Positions 1-8,441 are shown, numbered from the stretch's first letter. The stretch is 29,688 nucleotides of DNA from Cellvibrionales bacterium UBA4435 (GCA_002390525.1 DGPR01000001.1:1-29688), one strand, 5' to 3'. Translations and numbers: made by a program. The notes: generated by a model not told the origin, from the letters alone.

Positions 1-1
1 A

Positions 2-202
2 TTTTTAAGCTTCCTTGGCTTAGGAATACAGCCACCTCAAAGCTCTTGGGGTTTATTGATATCTTATGGTGTTGAAACTATGGAGGAATATCCATGGCTT
101 ATTTTCTTTCCAGGCTTATTTTTATCTATAACTTTATTTTCACTCAATTTTTTGGGTGACGGGCTTAGAGATGCATTAGATCCCAGAGCCTCTAAAGATT
201 AA
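2..202 (+). CDS. Peptide ABC transporter permease, C-terminal fragment (DppC/YejE type)
   Basis: The gene is cut by the left window edge; only the last 66 codons and the TAA stop remain. The fragment begins FLSFLGLGIQPP, then SSWG, then a hydrophobic segment (WLIFFPGLFLSITLFSLNF) and ends GDGLRDALDPR. This is the characteristic C-terminus of the DppC/OppC class of inner-membrane permeases for di- and oligopeptide import: last transmembrane helix, then the GDGLRDxLDPR tail. It lies 72 bases before a fused double-ATPase gene of the same transporter class on the same strand, so the two probably belong to one importer operon, with the partner permease and binding protein beyond the edge. The family is clear; the substrate (peptides, murein peptides or microcin-like compounds as in Yej) cannot be told. 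Confidence 0.88.
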   Translation, partial: FLSFLGLGIQPPQSSWGLLISYGVETMEEYPWLIFFPGLFLSITLFSLNFLGDGLRDALDPRASKD

Positions 203-274
203 GGCAGACAAAAAAACTAAAAGTAAAATACAATATTAATTGTATAAAATTATGAAAAATATGGAATTTAAATT

Positions 275-1951
275 ATGTCTTTACTTTCAGTAGAAGACCT
301 AACTGTTCATTTTCACAGCCGAAATGGAATTACAAAAGCAGTCAGAAACTTAAGCTTCGTTTTAGATTATGGCGAAACTTTAGCTATAGTTGGTGAATCT
401 GGTTCGGGTAAGTCGGTAGCTTCTTATAGTCTCCTTGATCTTATTCCAAAACCACCAGGAAAAATAGAAGCTGGTAAAGCTATTTTTAATGGCAGCGATC
501 TACTTACTCTGGAAACACTAGATCTACAAAAGATACGTGGCAATGAAATAGCTATAATATTTCAAGATCCAATGAGCAGTTTAAACCCGTATTTAACAAT
601 AGGCGAACAGCTTATTGAGCCAATAGTCTACCATAAAAAAAAATCACGCAGAGAGGCTAAGGGGCTTGCGTTAAGTATGCTTACTGAAGTTGGTCTTAAT
701 GGTCCAGATAATAAGTTTAACTGCTTCCCTCATGAGCTTTCAGGCGGTATGCAGCAGAGAGCCATGATTGCTATGGCTTTGATAACCAAACCAAAACTTC
801 TTATATGCGATGAGCCAACAACAGCATTAGATGTTACGACCCAGGCCCAGATCATAAGGCTGATTCAAAAAATCCAAAAAAAATATAAGATTGCAGTCGT
901 ATTCATCAGTCATGATCTAGGTGTGGTTGCAGGTATAGCAGATAAAATTATTGTTATGAAAGATGGAGAAGCAGTAGAATCAGGAATTACAAATGATATA
1001 TTTTATAACCCAAAAACACAATATACGAAAAAATTACTATCCTCTATACCTCGCGGGGAAAAAAGAGAGAAAAATTATACCTCGAAAAAGGTGTTACTTG
1101 AGGTCAACAATCTCGTAAAGTATTATCCAGTCAACCAAGACACATTTAGCTGGCAGACATTTAAATTATTTAGTGCAAAAAATACAGAAAAAAGATATGT
1201 AAAAGCAGTCGATGATGTATCTTTTGATATAAAACGAGGCGAGATATTTGGTGTCGTTGGTGAATCAGGATGTGGCAAATCATCGTTAGGGAAAACAATT
1301 CTTCAGCTTACCTCATTAGATGAAGGCCAGATTTATTTTTCTGATAAAAATCTTGTGAATTTACCATTATCAGAAAAGATTAGTATGCGTAAACATATGC
1401 AGATGATATTTCAGGACCCTTATTCATCCCTTAATCCAAGAATGACTGTTTTTGATACATTAGCGGAGCCTCTGCTCTATCATTCTTTGGCTACCAGCAC
1501 CAATATCCAAAAGCATGTCTTGAGCCTCATAGACGATATAGGGTTGCCAAGAATATCAGCCAAGAAATATCCCCATGAGTTTTCTGGTGGACAGCGCCAA
1601 CGTATCGCAATCGGTCGCGCTATTGCCACTAAACCGGAATTTATTATTGCAGATGAACCAGTTTCAGCTCTTGATGTAACAGTTCAGGCTCAAATTTTAG
1701 AGTTAATCTTAAATCTAACTGAAAAGCATAATATGACCATGATGTTTATTTCACACGACCTCTCTGTTGTTAGATATCTGGCTGATCGTATTGCAGTTAT
1801 GCAGCATGGAAAAATAGTAGAACTTAATACAACAAGTGAAATTTTCTCATCTGCATCAGAAAAATATACGAAAGAACTTCTTGGTGCTATACCCCTTGCT
1901 GACCCTAAAGAAGAAAAGAAAAGACAAAATACAATTATGAGTGACAGGTAA
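275..1951 (+). CDS. Peptide ABC transporter, fused double ATP-binding protein (DppD-DppF/YejF type)
   Basis: This 558-residue cytoplasmic protein carries two complete ABC ATPase units in tandem and would power peptide uptake through the DppC-like permease just upstream. Unit 1 has Walker A GESGSGKS at residues 40-47, signature LSGGMQQR near 155 and Walker B LLICDEP. Unit 2 has Walker A GESGCGKS near 329, signature FSGGQRQR near 435 and Walker B FIIADEP. Both have the FISHDL switch-histidine motif. DPMSSLNP and DPYSSLNPR are Q-loop stretches typical of the oligopeptide/dipeptide subfamily. In Dpp and Opp systems the two units are separate proteins; the fused form is known as YejF and GsiA. The ATG at 275 is kept because nearby upstream ATGs are out of frame; a GGA lies about 10 bases before it. 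It converges with dbpA across a 4-base gap. Confidence 0.93.
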   Translation: MSLLSVEDLTVHFHSRNGITKAVRNLSFVLDYGETLAIVGESGSGKSVASYSLLDLIPKPPGKIEAGKAIFNGSDLLTLETLDLQKIRGNEIAIIFQDPMSSLNPYLTIGEQLIEPIVYHKKKSRREAKGLALSMLTEVGLNGPDNKFNCFPHELSGGMQQRAMIAMALITKPKLLICDEPTTALDVTTQAQIIRLIQKIQKKYKIAVVFISHDLGVVAGIADKIIVMKDGEAVESGITNDIFYNPKTQYTKKLLSSIPRGEKREKNYTSKKVLLEVNNLVKYYPVNQDTFSWQTFKLFSAKNTEKRYVKAVDDVSFDIKRGEIFGVVGESGCGKSSLGKTILQLTSLDEGQIYFSDKNLVNLPLSEKISMRKHMQMIFQDPYSSLNPRMTVFDTLAEPLLYHSLATSTNIQKHVLSLIDDIGLPRISAKKYPHEFSGGQRQRIAIGRAIATKPEFIIADEPVSALDVTVQAQILELILNLTEKHNMTMMFISHDLSVVRYLADRIAVMQHGKIVELNTTSEIFSSASEKYTKELLGAIPLADPKEEKKRQNTIMSDR

Positions 1952-1955
1952 GCAA

Positions 1956-3350
1956 TTACTTATTGTTGCTTATCAACCTAACGCGAAAATTTCTACCTTT
2001 TAGCTTACCTGTTGACAGCTTTGTTAGCGCTATAGGGTAAACATCAAATTTAATAGCGACATAAGACCAGTTGTCTTTAATATTAATGTCTCCAATTTTA
2101 GTAGCTTTGATTGTTCCATCGCTTGTGAGGGCCCCAACAATATCTCCAGCACGTAGTTTTTGTTTTTTCCCACCATCGATTTGAATAGTTTTCATTTGAG
2201 GCTGAAATGGTGCATCCAAAAGAACACTAATCGATGGTAATTCTTTTGGAATTATTACTTGGTCGAAATGCTTCTCGAGAAGAGTAATTTTATGGCCCTC
2301 TCTTTCTGTATACAGAGTATAGATATTTCCACTAGATCCAGCACGACCAGTTCTTCCTATGCGATGAATATGAGAATTAACATCTCTTGCAAGCTTGTAG
2401 TTAAAGACTGCGGATAAGGATGAAACATCAATACCCCTTGCTGCTAAATCGGTTGCTACTAGAATAGATAAACTTTTATTAGAAAAACATAGTAACGTCT
2501 GGTCTCTATCTTTTTGATCAAGATCTCCATGTAAAGGTGAGGCGCTAAGGCCTAAGTCAATAAGATTATTAGCTACAGCTTGAACTTCTTTTTTTGTTTC
2601 ACAAAAAACAATTGTTGATTTTGGTAAGTAACAAAACAGAATTAATTTTAAAGCATTAAACCTACTTGTTTCATTCTTAATTAGATAGAAATTTTGATTT
2701 ACTCCTTGTTCTTCAATGACAGAAGCAGCTTTAATAATTTTTGGCTTCCTCATAATTTTAGTGGCTATGGATGAAATGTTAGCATCAAAAGTTGCACTAA
2801 AGAGCAAGGTTTGACGATCTGAAGGTAAATATTCAATGATAGCATCAAGTGAGGTTTGAAAACCCATATCTAGCATACGATCAGCCTCATCGAGAACGAG
2901 TGTATCAATACTATCAAATGATAAATTATTTTTATCTAGGTGATCCAAAATTCGACCAGGTGTCCCTACTATTATATGCGCTCCGTGTGCGAGTGATCCT
3001 TTTTGTGGACCAAATGCAGAGCCTCCACATAATGTGAGAACTTTGACATTATGTATCATGCATCCTAGCTTACGTATTTCGCCAGCAACCTGATCGGCTA
3101 GCTCTCTTGTTGGGCATAAAACTAGTGCTTGGATTTTAAATTTTGCAGCATCAAGTTTGTTTAAAATACCCAAAGAAAAAGCGGCTGTTTTACCAGAGCC
3201 AGTCACTCCTTGTCCAATTACATCGTATCCCTTTAGAATTTCAGGTAGTGTTTCTGCCTGTATAGATGTTAACTTGTCATAACCCAGTGATAAGGTACTT
3301 TTAATTAGATTGCTATTTAAAGCAAGAGTTGAAAATTGAGTGTACTTCAA
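1956..3350 (-). CDS. dbpA: ATP-dependent RNA helicase DbpA
   Basis: A 464-residue DEAD-box helicase that acts on 23S rRNA during large-subunit assembly. The RecA-like core shows Walker A GVTGSGKT (48-55), PTRELADQ (motif Ia), DEAD near residue 153, SAT (motif III) and HRIGRTGRAG (motif VI). The C-terminus, from about KLRAGDIVGAL to GKLKGRNFRVRLI, is the DbpA RRM-like domain that recognises hairpin 92 of 23S rRNA and separates DbpA from other DEAD-box proteins. The start is TTG: the reading frame upstream reaches a stop with no ATG, and the N-terminal QFSTLALN lines up with the E. coli DbpA beginning (MTAFSTLNV). It is isolated from the lipoprotein gene upstream by an intrinsic terminator, so it should have its own promoter. 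Confidence 0.95.
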   Translation of the reverse strand: MKYTQFSTLALNSNLIKSTLSLGYDKLTSIQAETLPEILKGYDVIGQGVTGSGKTAAFSLGILNKLDAAKFKIQALVLCPTRELADQVAGEIRKLGCMIHNVKVLTLCGGSAFGPQKGSLAHGAHIIVGTPGRILDHLDKNNLSFDSIDTLVLDEADRMLDMGFQTSLDAIIEYLPSDRQTLLFSATFDANISSIATKIMRKPKIIKAASVIEEQGVNQNFYLIKNETSRFNALKLILFCYLPKSTIVFCETKKEVQAVANNLIDLGLSASPLHGDLDQKDRDQTLLCFSNKSLSILVATDLAARGIDVSSLSAVFNYKLARDVNSHIHRIGRTGRAGSSGNIYTLYTEREGHKITLLEKHFDQVIIPKELPSISVLLDAPFQPQMKTIQIDGGKKQKLRAGDIVGALTSDGTIKATKIGDINIKDNWSYVAIKFDVYPIALTKLSTGKLKGRNFRVRLISNNK

Positions 3351-3364
3351 ATGCTCTGCTCTAC

Positions 3365-3402
3365 TTTATAGGTTATTTACGAGAACAAGTTAGGCGTTGC
3401 AA
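3365..3402 (-). promoter_or_regulatory. Candidate sigma70-type promoter for dbpA
   Basis: On the minus strand a -35-like TTGCAA (3402-3397) is followed after 17 bases by a -10-like TAAATA (3379-3374); a second AT-rich box TATAAA sits at 3370-3365. The -35 box begins in the U-tract of the terminator that ends the upstream lipoprotein transcript. dbpA needs a promoter in this short interval because of that terminator, but the boxes are only partial matches. Confidence 0.33.
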
Positions 3403-3435
3403 AAAAAATCCCAACTAGTATAAAAGTTGGGATTT
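3401..3435 (-). terminator. Rho-independent terminator of the lipoprotein gene
   Basis: The inverted repeat AAATCCCAACT (3435-3425) and AGTTGGGATTT (3416-3406) gives an 11-bp stem with an 8-base loop, followed on the minus strand by a run of T (through 3401). It lies about 30 bases after the lipoprotein stop codon and before dbpA. This is the clearest terminator in the window. Confidence 0.88.
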
Positions 3436-3463
3436 AAAAAATTCTTTTTTTATAAAATGACTG

Positions 3464-3829
3464 CTATTCTTCTTGAGAAAGCAACCACATGGTATGTTCA
3501 ACGCTTCCTTCCTCAATACCTTCAGGGATTTCACGTAACTTTGGATTTTCTTTTGCAGTAGCGAGATCTCTATTTTTAACAACCTCTCCTTTCTCATTTA
3601 CATACTCGCCTGGCTTCAAGTTTTTCGAAATAGCAAAAGCTGGAGCTGGAGCAGTAGACGGATCTGATGAGCTACCAAATTTTTCTGTATTGAATTTATC
3701 AATATTACTATTTCCAGTAGATGATTCAGTCGCCTCTGGAGCAGGAGCCTCAGCTTCTTCTGATTTATCGGCACATGCTACTAGCCCTAATACTAGTAAA
3801 GATACACCAAGTAATTTAACAATATTCAT
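3464..3829 (-). CDS. Small predicted outer-membrane lipoprotein, unknown function
   Basis: This 121-residue protein has a lipoprotein signal peptide: MNIVKLLG, a hydrophobic core, and the lipobox LVAC at residues 16-19. Cys19 would be acylated. Residue +2 is Ala rather than Asp, which in gammaproteobacteria favours sorting to the outer membrane. The mature part starts with an acidic, Ala/Pro/Glu/Ser-rich low-complexity linker (about 20-65) and ends in a short charged region containing LKPGEYVNEKGEVVKN and EHTMWLL. I do not recognise a domain. The ATG at 3829 follows an AGGGG element about nine bases upstream, and the gene has its own strong terminator, so it is probably a single-gene transcript. 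A long open frame on the opposite strand (3489-3860) is considered a shadow. Confidence 0.8.
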   Translation of the reverse strand: MNIVKLLGVSLLVLGLVACADKSEEAEAPAPEATESSTGNSNIDKFNTEKFGSSSDPSTAPAPAFAISKNLKPGEYVNEKGEVVKNRDLATAKENPKLREIPEGIEEGSVEHTMWLLSQEE

Positions 3830-4207
3830 TCTCTCATTCCCCTTTAAAAATTATATTTAAAACTTATATTCAGCATTCAGAAAAAAGTGCTGAATCGCCA
3901 ATATTTTTTTAATTTCAATAACAAAAAGTCAATTATGAAATTTATATATGACTATTACCGAAAATCGATTTTAATGACCTTTGTCTAACAAATCTATAGA
4001 TATATGATGCCTTTATCAATTTTTTTTAAGGAATTATAATTTTTAATAAATTATATCATTAAAATCAATTATTTATAAAAAGAATAGTCTTGATTTAATT
4101 TGCATTTAGTCTGATAAAAAATCTTAATATACAATTATACATGTAATGCAATTCTTTAATCACCTATATATCTTGTTTTATGATCAACTTTTGAGCTGGA
4201 ATATTTA
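3830..4207. other. AT-rich intergenic region between msrA and the lipoprotein gene
   Basis: This 378-base stretch is the only gap over 300 bases in the window. No convincing open frame, tRNA or riboswitch fold was seen. It contains an 8-bp inverted repeat, ATTCAGCA (3868-3875) and TGCTGAAT (3888-3895), with a 12-base loop, about 40 bases before the lipoprotein start. A TTGACT box on the minus strand (3932-3927) is a good -35 match, but no good -10 follows at normal spacing. The lipoprotein promoter most likely lies here. The rest, about 3960-4200, is A/T runs with little structure. Confidence 0.6.
3868..3895. repeat. Inverted repeat upstream of the lipoprotein gene
   Basis: A perfect 8-base inverted repeat (ATTCAGCA/TGCTGAAT) with a 12-base spacer. 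It has no adjacent T-run on the minus strand and a T-run only after a gap of about 8 bases on the plus strand, where no gene ends. It could be an operator, a 5' UTR hairpin of the lipoprotein transcript, or a weak late terminator for msrA. Confidence 0.45.
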
Positions 4208-4861
4208 TCAAATTTTATTGGGTAAGCTATGGGTATATTTGATTCCTGTACCACCCAAACCACAGTAGCCATTTGGATTTTTGGCTAAGTATTGTTGATG
4301 GTAGTCTTCAGCATAAAAAAATTCTTTGTTAACACATACTTCAGTAGTTATTTCTCCGTAACCATATGTTTTTAATTGCTCTTGATAGAGATTTTTTGAA
4401 AATAACGCGTCATTAAGTTGTTTTTTATTATAACAGTAAATCGCAGAACGATATTGTGTGCCTGAATCATTGCCCTGCCTCATGCCTTGTGTTGGATCAT
4501 GTGATTCCCAAAATATTGAAAGTAAGTGTTTCAATGTTATTTTTTTTGAATTGTATATAACTTTCACGACCTCAGAGTGCCCAGTTAATCCAGAGCAAAC
4601 CTCATCATAGGTTGGATTTTGCGTATAACCACCTGAATAACCAACTGCAGTAGTGTACACACCATCCTGATTCCAGAATTTTTTTTCAGCACCCCAAAAG
4701 CAACCAAGGCCTAGAGAAATATCCTCGAGAGAATCTTGAAAAGGGCCTGTTATCGCTCGTTTATGGACATAATGCGCATTTGTTACCGCCTGTTTTTCTT
4801 GTCTTCCTTTTAATGCCTTATTTTGGGCAATAATTTGGTTTTTAAATGAAGTTTCTATCAT
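4208..4861 (-). CDS. msrA: Peptide methionine-(S)-sulfoxide reductase MsrA
   Basis: Repairs oxidised methionine by reducing the S-sulfoxide, using thioredoxin. The catalytic motif GCFWG places the nucleophilic cysteine at residue 54, close to Cys51/52 of E. coli MsrA, and the length (217) matches the long E. coli type (212). The C-terminal NPNGYCGLGG supplies a resolving cysteine; the second C-terminal cysteine of the E. coli enzyme is absent (the tail reads TGIKYTHS). An ATG exists 12 bases upstream (4873), but 4861 is preferred: a GGAG (inside the sequence ATGGAGAAAA) lies seven bases before it, while nothing like that precedes 4873. It is divergent from the glutathione transferase gene, which suits a shared redox-repair theme. 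Confidence 0.94.
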   Translation of the reverse strand: MIETSFKNQIIAQNKALKGRQEKQAVTNAHYVHKRAITGPFQDSLEDISLGLGCFWGAEKKFWNQDGVYTTAVGYSGGYTQNPTYDEVCSGLTGHSEVVKVIYNSKKITLKHLLSIFWESHDPTQGMRQGNDSGTQYRSAIYCYNKKQLNDALFSKNLYQEQLKTYGYGEITTEVCVNKEFFYAEDYHQQYLAKNPNGYCGLGGTGIKYTHSLPNKI

Positions 4862-4956
4862 TTTTTTCTCCATGAGACTTTAAATTTTTTCTTAAGGGAT
4901 ATTAGTTTTATGTGTTATTCTAGCAACTATGATTCTGATATAAAATTACGGTCTAA

Positions 4957-5631
4957 ATGATGATTGAACTTTTCACTTCAGCAACGCCAAATGGTCACAA
5001 GATTAGCATAGCTTTAGAAGAGCTTGGTCTTATTTATACTGTAAATGAATTAAATCTCGGCGCAAATGATCAAAAAAAAAATAATTACCTAAAGCTTAAT
5101 CCCAATGGGAAAATACCTGTTATTATTGATCATGATAATAATGATTTTGTTGTATTCGAGTCTGGAGCTATTCTTATATATTTAGCTGAAAAAACAGGCA
5201 AACTTTTACCTCTGAATGAATATGATCGATCAATAGCTATACAATGGCTGATGTTCCAGATGGGTGGAATAGGCCCAATGATGGGTCAAGCTAATGTTTT
5301 TTATCGTTATTGGCATGAAGAATATCAGCCTGCTATCGACCGCTATCAAAATGAAGTCAAGAGATTATTTGGTGTTATGGATGTCCACTTAAATGGCAGA
5401 ACCTATCTCTCAAGTGAGCTAAGTATTGCAGATATTGCATGTTGGCCATGGGTGAAACTACATAAATGGTCTGGCGTAGGTCTGGGTGATTTTCCTAACT
5501 TGTCATCTTGGTTAAATATTTTGGGGGAACGCCCATCTTTCATTAAAGGAATAAACACTCCCGCATTAATTTTAAAAGACTCTAAGAAAGATGAATTTGT
5601 TGTGGGAGCGAGAAACATGCTAACAAAGTAA
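4957..5631 (+). CDS. yfcG: Glutathione S-transferase family protein, YfcG-like (nu class)
   Basis: A 224-residue cytosolic GST-fold protein. The N-terminal thioredoxin-like domain contains TPNGHKISIALEE and the cis-proline/Ser-binding parts NPNGKIPVI and ESGAILIYLAEK; the C-terminal helical domain contains LSIADIACWPW. These match E. coli YfcG, a glutathione-dependent disulfide-bond reductase that uses Thr9 and Asn11 rather than a cysteine. The gene starts ATGATG. If the second ATG (4960) is used, Thr and Asn fall exactly at positions 9 and 11, and the weak CGG element is at a better spacing, so 4960 may be the real start. The physiological substrate is not predictable. It is divergent from msrA and convergent with metZ. 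Confidence 0.87.
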   Translation: MMIELFTSATPNGHKISIALEELGLIYTVNELNLGANDQKKNNYLKLNPNGKIPVIIDHDNNDFVVFESGAILIYLAEKTGKLLPLNEYDRSIAIQWLMFQMGGIGPMMGQANVFYRYWHEEYQPAIDRYQNEVKRLFGVMDVHLNGRTYLSSELSIADIACWPWVKLHKWSGVGLGDFPNLSSWLNILGERPSFIKGINTPALILKDSKKDEFVVGARNMLTK

Positions 5632-5649
5632 TATGAACCTATTTTTACT

Positions 5650-6849
5650 CTAAAGAACTTCAAGGCCATTTAAAATATCGTTCTTGATATCACCTACATC
5701 TTCTAACCCAACCGCTATACGAATCAGATTTTCTGTAATTCCTGCTTCGATTTTTTGTTTTTCTGTAAGCCTACCGTGTGTAGTCGTGGCTGGATGAATT
5801 ATTGTTGTTTTCGTATCACCTAAATTTGCGGTTAGCGAAATCAGCTTTGTTCCATCAATAACCTTCCATGCCTCTTTTCTAGAACCTTTGACTGTGAAAG
5901 ACAGCACACCTCCAAAAGCTAGTTGTTGTTTAGATGCCAATGTATGCCCAGGGTGACTCTCAAGCCCCGTATAAAAAACCTTAGTAACCTGAGGTTGCTT
6001 CTCCAGCCATAACGCTAAATCAAGAGCACTACTAGAATGAGCCAGCATCCGAATCCTCAGGGTTTCTAGGCCTTTTAAAAATATCCATGCATTAAATGGA
6101 CTCATTGTAGGCCCAGCTGTTCGAACAAAGCCTAAGATTTCACTTATCACAGTTTCTTTTCCAGCCACAATGCCACCAAGACATCTACCCTGCCCATCTA
6201 AATATTTAGTCGCAGAATGTATGATTAGGTCTGCACCAAGCTTAAGGGGCTGTTGTAACGCAGGCGTACAAAAACAATTGTCTACAATCATCATTGCGTT
6301 ATTATCTTTAGCTATTTTTGATATAGATTTAATATCTGCAACATCACACAATGGATTTGATGGGGTCTCTAAGTACAAAATTTTTGTTTCGGGCCTAATA
6401 GCAGCCTTCCAGCTTTCTTCATCAATTAGTGGCACAAAGGTCGTTTCTATATTGAACTTCAAAAGGTATTTTTCTAAGAGAACAGTTGTTGCTCCAAATA
6501 CACTTCGAGAGCAGATAATATGATCCCCTGATTTTAAAAGAGCCATACATGTGCTTAATATAGCAGCCATGCCAGATGAGGTAGCGACAGCTTTCTCTGC
6601 TCCCTCGAGAGCTGCAATTCTTTCTTCTAGTATGTTTACCGTCGGATTTGTATATCTAGAATAGACATTTCCCTCCTGTTCACCAGAAAACTTTGAAGCA
6701 GCCTCAGAAGCACTTTCAAAAACAAAACTAGATGTCAGAAATAAGGGTTCTGAATGCTCCCCTTCATGAGTTCTATTGTGCCCAGCCCTAACTGATAAAG
6801 TTTCAAACTTAAGGTCCATAAAAGAGTTGCTCAAATCGTCTTTGTCCAT
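5650..6849 (-). CDS. metZ: O-succinylhomoserine sulfhydrylase MetZ
   Basis: A PLP enzyme of the Cys/Met metabolism family (399 residues) that makes homocysteine directly from O-succinylhomoserine and sulfide, bypassing cystathionine. The motif SATKYLDGQGRCLGG carries the PLP-binding lysine near residue 213, and SRYTNPTVNILEERIAALEG and the TSSGMAAI phosphate-binding stretch are typical. The DGQGR variant after the lysine, and the position directly downstream of purF as in Pseudomonas, favour MetZ over MetB or MetC. The frame opens 12 bases further upstream with TTG (6861), but ATG 6849 is preceded by GAG at 8 bases and is taken as the start. It is the last gene of the long minus-strand run and ends 18 bases from the convergent GST gene; no terminator is visible. 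Confidence 0.92.
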   Translation of the reverse strand: MDKDDLSNSFMDLKFETLSVRAGHNRTHEGEHSEPLFLTSSFVFESASEAASKFSGEQEGNVYSRYTNPTVNILEERIAALEGAEKAVATSSGMAAILSTCMALLKSGDHIICSRSVFGATTVLLEKYLLKFNIETTFVPLIDEESWKAAIRPETKILYLETPSNPLCDVADIKSISKIAKDNNAMMIVDNCFCTPALQQPLKLGADLIIHSATKYLDGQGRCLGGIVAGKETVISEILGFVRTAGPTMSPFNAWIFLKGLETLRIRMLAHSSSALDLALWLEKQPQVTKVFYTGLESHPGHTLASKQQLAFGGVLSFTVKGSRKEAWKVIDGTKLISLTANLGDTKTTIIHPATTTHGRLTEKQKIEAGITENLIRIAVGLEDVGDIKNDILNGLEVL

Positions 6850-6908
6850 TTTTTCACTCAATTATTGTAGTGATAATAGTTTTTATAATTGTTATTTTAA
6901 TAAAAATT

Positions 6909-8441
6909 TTACTCTGTATCTATGTCTGAATTATGTAAGCCCACTGATTGGTTAACTCCTGTGCTTTCATTAGCCAATAAAGTTTTTGAACAATCGTTTC
7001 TATCAATATCTAGCTTCTTGAGGTACTTGTCACTAATATCACCAGTAACATAGTGCCCATCAAAGACTGCGCAATCGAAGCTTTCGATATTTGGATTACC
7101 TTCCTTCACACTATCAACCAGTTCGCTTAAGTCCTGATAGATCAAAAAATCTGCGCCAATAAGATCTGCGATTTCACTTTCTGTTTTATCATGAGCGATA
7201 AGCTCATCTACTGAAGGCATATCAATTCCATACACATTAGGATGCCTTACAGGCGGAGCTGATGATGCTATAAAAACTTTGTTTGCCCCAGCATCTCTTG
7301 CCATTTCAATAATTTCTCTTGATGTTGTGCCTCTGACAATCGAATCATCTACTAAGAGAACATTTTTGCCTTTTAATTCAGCCTTAACTGGATTTAATTT
7401 TTGACGTACAGATTTTTTTCTTTCCTTCTGACCAGGCATAATAAAGGTACGGCCGATATATCTATTTTTCATAAAACCTTCACGAAACTTTATACCCAGC
7501 TCTTCAGCGATTGCTTGTGCAGATACTCTGCTTGTATCGGGTATTGGTATTATTACGTCAATCTCTTTACATACAGGTAAGCCTTTAATTTTTTTGGCAA
7601 GTTTTTTCCCCATTCTTAATCGAGCTGAATATACTGAAACTCCATCAATAACAGCATCGGGCCTAGAGAAATAAACATACTCAAATATACAAGGATGAAG
7701 CTTAGGGTTACTTGCACATTGTTTTAAATGAAGCTTGCCTTTTTGATCGACGTATAGGGCTTCTCCGGGCTTTAAATCTCTAACTACCTCATATCCTAAA
7801 ACATCCATTGCTACTGTCTCAGAAGCAACTATATACTCGGTACCACTACCTGTCTCACGCCGCCCATATATTAAGGGTCTGATACCATAGGGATCTCTAA
7901 AAGCTATCATGCCGTAATTAGCTATCATACCTACTACTGCGTATGCTCCTTTACATCTTTTGTGAACTTTACTGACTGATTCAAAAATATCATCCGGTGA
8001 AGGTTGAATTTTTCCCTGTGAAAGTAATTCATGAGCAAAAACATTAAGCAATGCCTCTGAGTCTGAGTCTGTATTTATATGTCGAAGATCAGAATTGAAT
8101 AGCAAAGTCATCAATTCTTCGGTATTTGTTAAATTACCATTATGGGCCATACAGATTCCATATGGCGAATTAACATAGAAAGGCTGTGCGAGAGCAGGAC
8201 TTGAGCTACCAGCTGTGGGATATCGTACGTGGCCTATACCCATATTTCCTTTGAGTTGAGTCATATGACGAGTATTAAAAACATCCTTAACTAGACCAGT
8301 ACTCTTTCTTTGATTAAAGCGGCCATTGTGACAGGTCATCATACCTGCTGCATCTTGGCCTCTATGTTGTAACATTGTTAAGGCATCATATAGATCTAGC
8401 TTAATGTCTTTTTTACTAAAAATACCTACTATTCCACACAT
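6909..8441 (-). CDS. purF: Amidophosphoribosyltransferase PurF
   Basis: Catalyses the committed step of purine synthesis: PRPP plus glutamine to 5-phosphoribosylamine. The protein (510 residues; E. coli 505) begins MCGIVGIF, so after Met removal Cys becomes the N-terminal nucleophile of the class II glutaminase domain. HRGQDAAGM and GHVRYPTAG belong to that domain. The C-terminal phosphoribosyltransferase domain has the PRPP loop LLVDDSIVRGTTS near residue 361. No propeptide precedes the cysteine, as in the E. coli type. It lies 45 bases after cvpA, the classical cvpA-purF pairing. No sequence resembling a PurR operator was seen near cvpA or purF. Confidence 0.97.
   Translation of the reverse strand: MCGIVGIFSKKDIKLDLYDALTMLQHRGQDAAGMMTCHNGRFNQRKSTGLVKDVFNTRHMTQLKGNMGIGHVRYPTAGSSSPALAQPFYVNSPYGICMAHNGNLTNTEELMTLLFNSDLRHINTDSDSEALLNVFAHELLSQGKIQPSPDDIFESVSKVHKRCKGAYAVVGMIANYGMIAFRDPYGIRPLIYGRRETGSGTEYIVASETVAMDVLGYEVVRDLKPGEALYVDQKGKLHLKQCASNPKLHPCIFEYVYFSRPDAVIDGVSVYSARLRMGKKLAKKIKGLPVCKEIDVIIPIPDTSRVSAQAIAEELGIKFREGFMKNRYIGRTFIMPGQKERKKSVRQKLNPVKAELKGKNVLLVDDSIVRGTTSREIIEMARDAGANKVFIASSAPPVRHPNVYGIDMPSVDELIAHDKTESEIADLIGADFLIYQDLSELVDSVKEGNPNIESFDCAVFDGHYVTGDISDKYLKKLDIDRNDCSKTLLANESTGVNQSVGLHNSDIDTE

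Noticed and set aside
1947..1974. Inverted repeat TAAGCAA/TTGCTTA at the convergent ends of the peptide ATPase and dbpA genes
   Set aside because: The stem is AT-rich with a 10-base loop, overlaps both coding ends and has no T-run on either side, so a terminator call is not supported.
3489..3860. A 123-codon open frame on the plus strand opposite the lipoprotein gene
   Set aside because: The minus-strand gene has a signal peptide, lipobox, ribosome site and terminator. The plus-strand frame is Ser/Pro/Phe-rich, as expected from the complement of an acidic, Ala/Glu-rich sequence.
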